DNA of 64,000 bases. It comes from Chryseobacterium luquanense. GTDB lineage: Bacteria > Bacteroidota > Bacteroidia > Flavobacteriales > Weeksellaceae. The notes under the pieces are model-generated. The model had not been told where the DNA came from. It saw only the letters and a list, made by a program, of their open reading frames with translations, and did not search any database. Below are positions 61,890 to 64,000 of this stretch, one piece after another. The stretch is taken from the NCBI RefSeq assembly GCF_026460945.1, contig NZ_JAOVZV010000003.1:124001-188000 (forward strand), written 5' to 3'. The position numbers and the translations under genes are program-made. Each line of letters begins with the position of its first letter. The first letter of the stretch is position 1.

Positions 61890-63305
61890 CTATCTGTTAA
61901 CTCTTTTTACTTTAACAGCAGCTTCAGGAATATCTTGTACAGTTCTGAAACCAATGTAACTTCTTGCAGAATCTTTGCTTTCCCAATCTCTTGCACCGTT
62001 CATCAACATATAACCAACATCTTTCCAAGAACCACCTCTCACAGATTTTTTATTATCTGCTTTAGCTGTAATAGAAGGATTCAAAGTTGAAGAGAAGCCG
62101 TATGCAGAATTGTTATATCCTGAAACAGTCCACTCAGAAACGTTACCTGCCATATCAAACAATCCAAAACCATTCTTTTTGAATTTTTTTACAGGAGCAG
62201 TGTAAGTATAAGTTCCTTTTACTTCATCTTCCATGTAGCTACCTCTTTTTGGTTTGAAGTTAGCTAAATAACAACCTCTGTCATCCATTAAATAAGGACC
62301 TCCCCAAGGATAATCAGCATTTTCTTTACCTCCTCTTGCAGCATATTCCCATTCCATTTCATTAGGAAGACGGAATTCTAAAGGTCTTTGTTGTCTTCTT
62401 TTTAAGCTTTCGTTATAATCAGACTTCAATTTAGATCTGAAATTACAGTATGCTCTTGCCTGATCCCAAGTTACCCCTACAACAGGATAATCTTTGTAAG
62501 CTTTATGCCAGAAATACTGCTCAAACAATGGCTCGTTATAAGTAAAGTGGAAATCATTTACCCAAACTGTTGTATCAGGATAAATTGCAATACTTTCGCT
62601 TCTCAAGAAGTTTACACCTCTTTCATTATCAGCGATAGCAGCCTGCATATCTCCCCACTTATAATTGTATTTTAATTTACTTACGTCAATAAGTCTTTCG
62701 CTACCTACTCTAGAAGAAGCCGGTAAATACATAGATTCTAACACTTCAGCATATTCTACATCCGGATATTTAGATGTACTCCAATGTAATGGAATTTTCC
62801 AGTCTAATCTTTTGCTTGCATCAAAACCATCATCTCTTCCTCCTGCGCCTTCAAGATATTCCTGATACGGTGTAAGATTTTCTTCTTTTTTAGCTAAGTA
62901 AGCGTAATCACCAATACTTTGACCTCTACCTTTACCATCACCACCTTCTCCGGCAGCTTCAGCAAGCATAGTTCTAGCAATAGAATCTCTTACATAATTA
63001 ATGAAAACCCTGTATTCTGCATTAGTAGTTTCTGCTTCATCCATAAAGAAAGGAGCTACAGTTACCGTTTTCAAAGGTGCAGTTTCGCCATTATTGGTAA
63101 ATGATTCACCGGCCATACCCGCAATAAACGAACCGCCAGGAATTGCTACCATACCATAAGGTCTTTGTGCAACAAATGATTTTGTTTTTTCTCTAGGTAT
63201 CAATTCTCCTTTTGTTCCTGGCTTCCCTACAGAAGAAGATCCACCACCTGAACAAGATACCGATGCTACCGACGCAGACAATAATAAAAGAAATATCCTT
63301 TTCAT
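61890..63305 (-). CDS. gldK: Gliding motility / T9SS lipoprotein GldK (PorK)
   Basis: A 471-residue outer-membrane lipoprotein ('LLLSASVASVSCSGGG') with a formylglycine-generating-enzyme-like domain ('MVAIPGGSFIAG', 'VTWDQARAYCNFRS', 'LPNEMEWEYAARGG', 'RGGSWKDVGYM'). It is the ring component of the type IX secretion complex and first gene of the gldKLMN operon. The gene starts about 110 nt after the glmS stop, in AT-rich DNA. Confidence 0.96.
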   Translation of the reverse strand: MKRIFLLLLSASVASVSCSGGGSSSVGKPGTKGELIPREKTKSFVAQRPYGMVAIPGGSFIAGMAGESFTNNGETAPLKTVTVAPFFMDEAETTNAEYRVFINYVRDSIARTMLAEAAGEGGDGKGRGQSIGDYAYLAKKEENLTPYQEYLEGAGGRDDGFDASKRLDWKIPLHWSTSKYPDVEYAEVLESMYLPASSRVGSERLIDVSKLKYNYKWGDMQAAIADNERGVNFLRSESIAIYPDTTVWVNDFHFTYNEPLFEQYFWHKAYKDYPVVGVTWDQARAYCNFRSKLKSDYNESLKRRQQRPLEFRLPNEMEWEYAARGGKENADYPWGGPYLMDDRGCYLANFKPKRGSYMEDEVKGTYTYTAPVKKFKKNGFGLFDMAGNVSEWTVSGYNNSAYGFSSTLNPSITAKADNKKSVRGGSWKDVGYMLMNGARDWESKDSARSYIGFRTVQDIPEAAVKVKRVNR

Positions 63306-63413
63306 GTTAATTTTTATAATTAAGCCGTAAATATATAATTTTTTTAAGAAACTTTTAAGATTTTTTTTAGAATAACGAAAAAAATCTAAACTTATTTTAT
63401 TTCCAAGTACTTT

Positions 63414-64000
63414 TTACTCTACAGTTACAGATTTTGCAAGATTTCTTGGCTGATCGACATTCGCTCCTCTGTACACTGCTATATAATAAGCCAATAACTG
63501 TAAAGGTACTGAAGCAACTATTGGAGAGAAACATTCTGAAGTTTCAGGAATTTCAATCACATAATCTGCCATTTCACTCACTTGTTTATCACCTTTATTT
63601 ACCACAGCGACAACTTTTCCTTTTCTAGCTTTAATTTCCTGAACATTACTTACAATCTTATCATAATGTCCTTTTTTAGGGGCAATGATAACGATTGGCA
63701 TGTTTTCGTCAATTAGAGCAATTGGACCATGCTTCATTTCTGCTGCAGGATAACCTTCTGCATGAATATATGAGATTTCTTTTAGTTTAAGTGCTCCCTC
63801 CAAAGCTGCAGGATAATTGTAACCTCTTCCTAAATAAAGGAAATTGGTTGCTTGGATGAAATCTTTAGCAATATGCTGAGTAAGCTCATGAGTAGCTTCT
63901 AAAACTTCTTCAATTTTTTTAGGAATAGCATCTAATTCAGAAATAAGACTCATGAATTCAGCATTTCCCAAATTACCATTGTGTTTACCTAATTTTAACG
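63414..64000 (-). CDS. glmS: Glucosamine-6-phosphate synthase, C-terminal part
   Basis: The last 195 codons of glutamine-fructose-6-phosphate aminotransferase; the rest lies beyond the right edge, and the frame is open to base 64000. Seen are the second SIS domain with 'FLYLGRGYNYPAALEGALKLKEISYIHAEGYPAAEMKHGPIALID' (residue positions about 55-100 of the fragment) and the conserved end 'RNLAKSVTVE'. The enzyme makes glucosamine-6-phosphate for peptidoglycan and lipid A. It is upstream of gldK on the same strand. Confidence 0.95.
   Translation of the reverse strand, partial: LKLGKHNGNLGNAEFMSLISELDAIPKKIEEVLEATHELTQHIAKDFIQATNFLYLGRGYNYPAALEGALKLKEISYIHAEGYPAAEMKHGPIALIDENMPIVIIAPKKGHYDKIVSNVQEIKARKGKVVAVVNKGDKQVSEMADYVIEIPETSECFSPIVASVPLQLLAYYIAVYRGANVDQPRNLAKSVTVE

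Overview
The window is AT-rich chromosomal DNA from a Flavobacteriia bacterium, most likely Chryseobacterium or a close relative. Evidence: a complete gldK-gldL-gldM-gldN block (type IX secretion and gliding motor), a protein with a C-terminal type A T9SS sorting domain, a GLPGLI-family protein, DUF4290 and tandem DUF2207 genes, promoters of the Bacteroidetes TAnnTTTG type, little Shine-Dalgarno signal, and several interspersed intergenic repeats of the kind common in Chryseobacterium genomes (the last point is from memory).

Layout. 0-4 kb: the end of an ABC-F ATPase, a four-gene group with a LuxR-type response regulator and its histidine kinase, and a DUF5715 protein. 4-13 kb: aquaporin, a nuclease-fold protein, a LuxE-like acyltransferase, LpxH, QueD, a Yip1 protein, a TlpA-like thioredoxin, a thioesterase, ComF, Upp and Der. 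13-16 kb: a haem-binding protein, a DCC thiol oxidoreductase, DUF4290 and MurA. 16-21 kb: lemA followed by two DUF2207 paralogues. 21-33 kb: a stand-alone NIL-domain protein, a YiiX-like hydrolase, DUF1801, a large T9SS client, an aminotransferase, MurB, ProC, VanZ, Lnt and an Lrp/AsnC regulator. 33-43 kb: TamB divergent from TsaD with only 4 nt between the start codons, RsmE, a TrmH-type methyltransferase, a type I asparaginase and tRNA-Ser(GGA).

The most interesting region is 42.9-49.2 kb, a small integron-like element. A tyrosine recombinase reads left and resembles IntI at its C terminus but lacks the IntI-specific insertion. A core site and a candidate cassette promoter lie beside it. 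To the right are five compact cassettes on the + strand, separated by four 131-133 bp imperfect inverted repeats. These behave like attC sites: each ends in GTTAG, the two arms change together between copies, and the first arm of each repeat is complementary to the first bases of its own cassette, as expected if each cassette closed into a circle. The cassettes carry a CPCC zinc-ribbon protein, a MORN/YwqK-type repeat protein, a membrane-anchored PPP-like phosphatase, a pair of overlapping unknown genes (one with zinc-ribbon CxxC pairs), and a GLPGLI protein whose attC looks decayed.

49.5-58.5 kb: a protein of unknown function, a tripartite RND efflux operon (adaptor, permease, outer-membrane lipoprotein), two small envelope proteins and an FAD oxidoreductase. 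58.5-63.3 kb: gldN, gldM, gldL and gldK, transcribed leftward in the order K-L-M-N. The right edge cuts through glmS. The envelope theme is strong: peptidoglycan precursors (MurA, MurB, GlmS), lipid A (LpxH), lipoprotein maturation (Lnt), outer-membrane assembly or lipid transport (TamB) and T9SS export. No rRNA, CRISPR array, insertion sequence or phage structural gene was seen.
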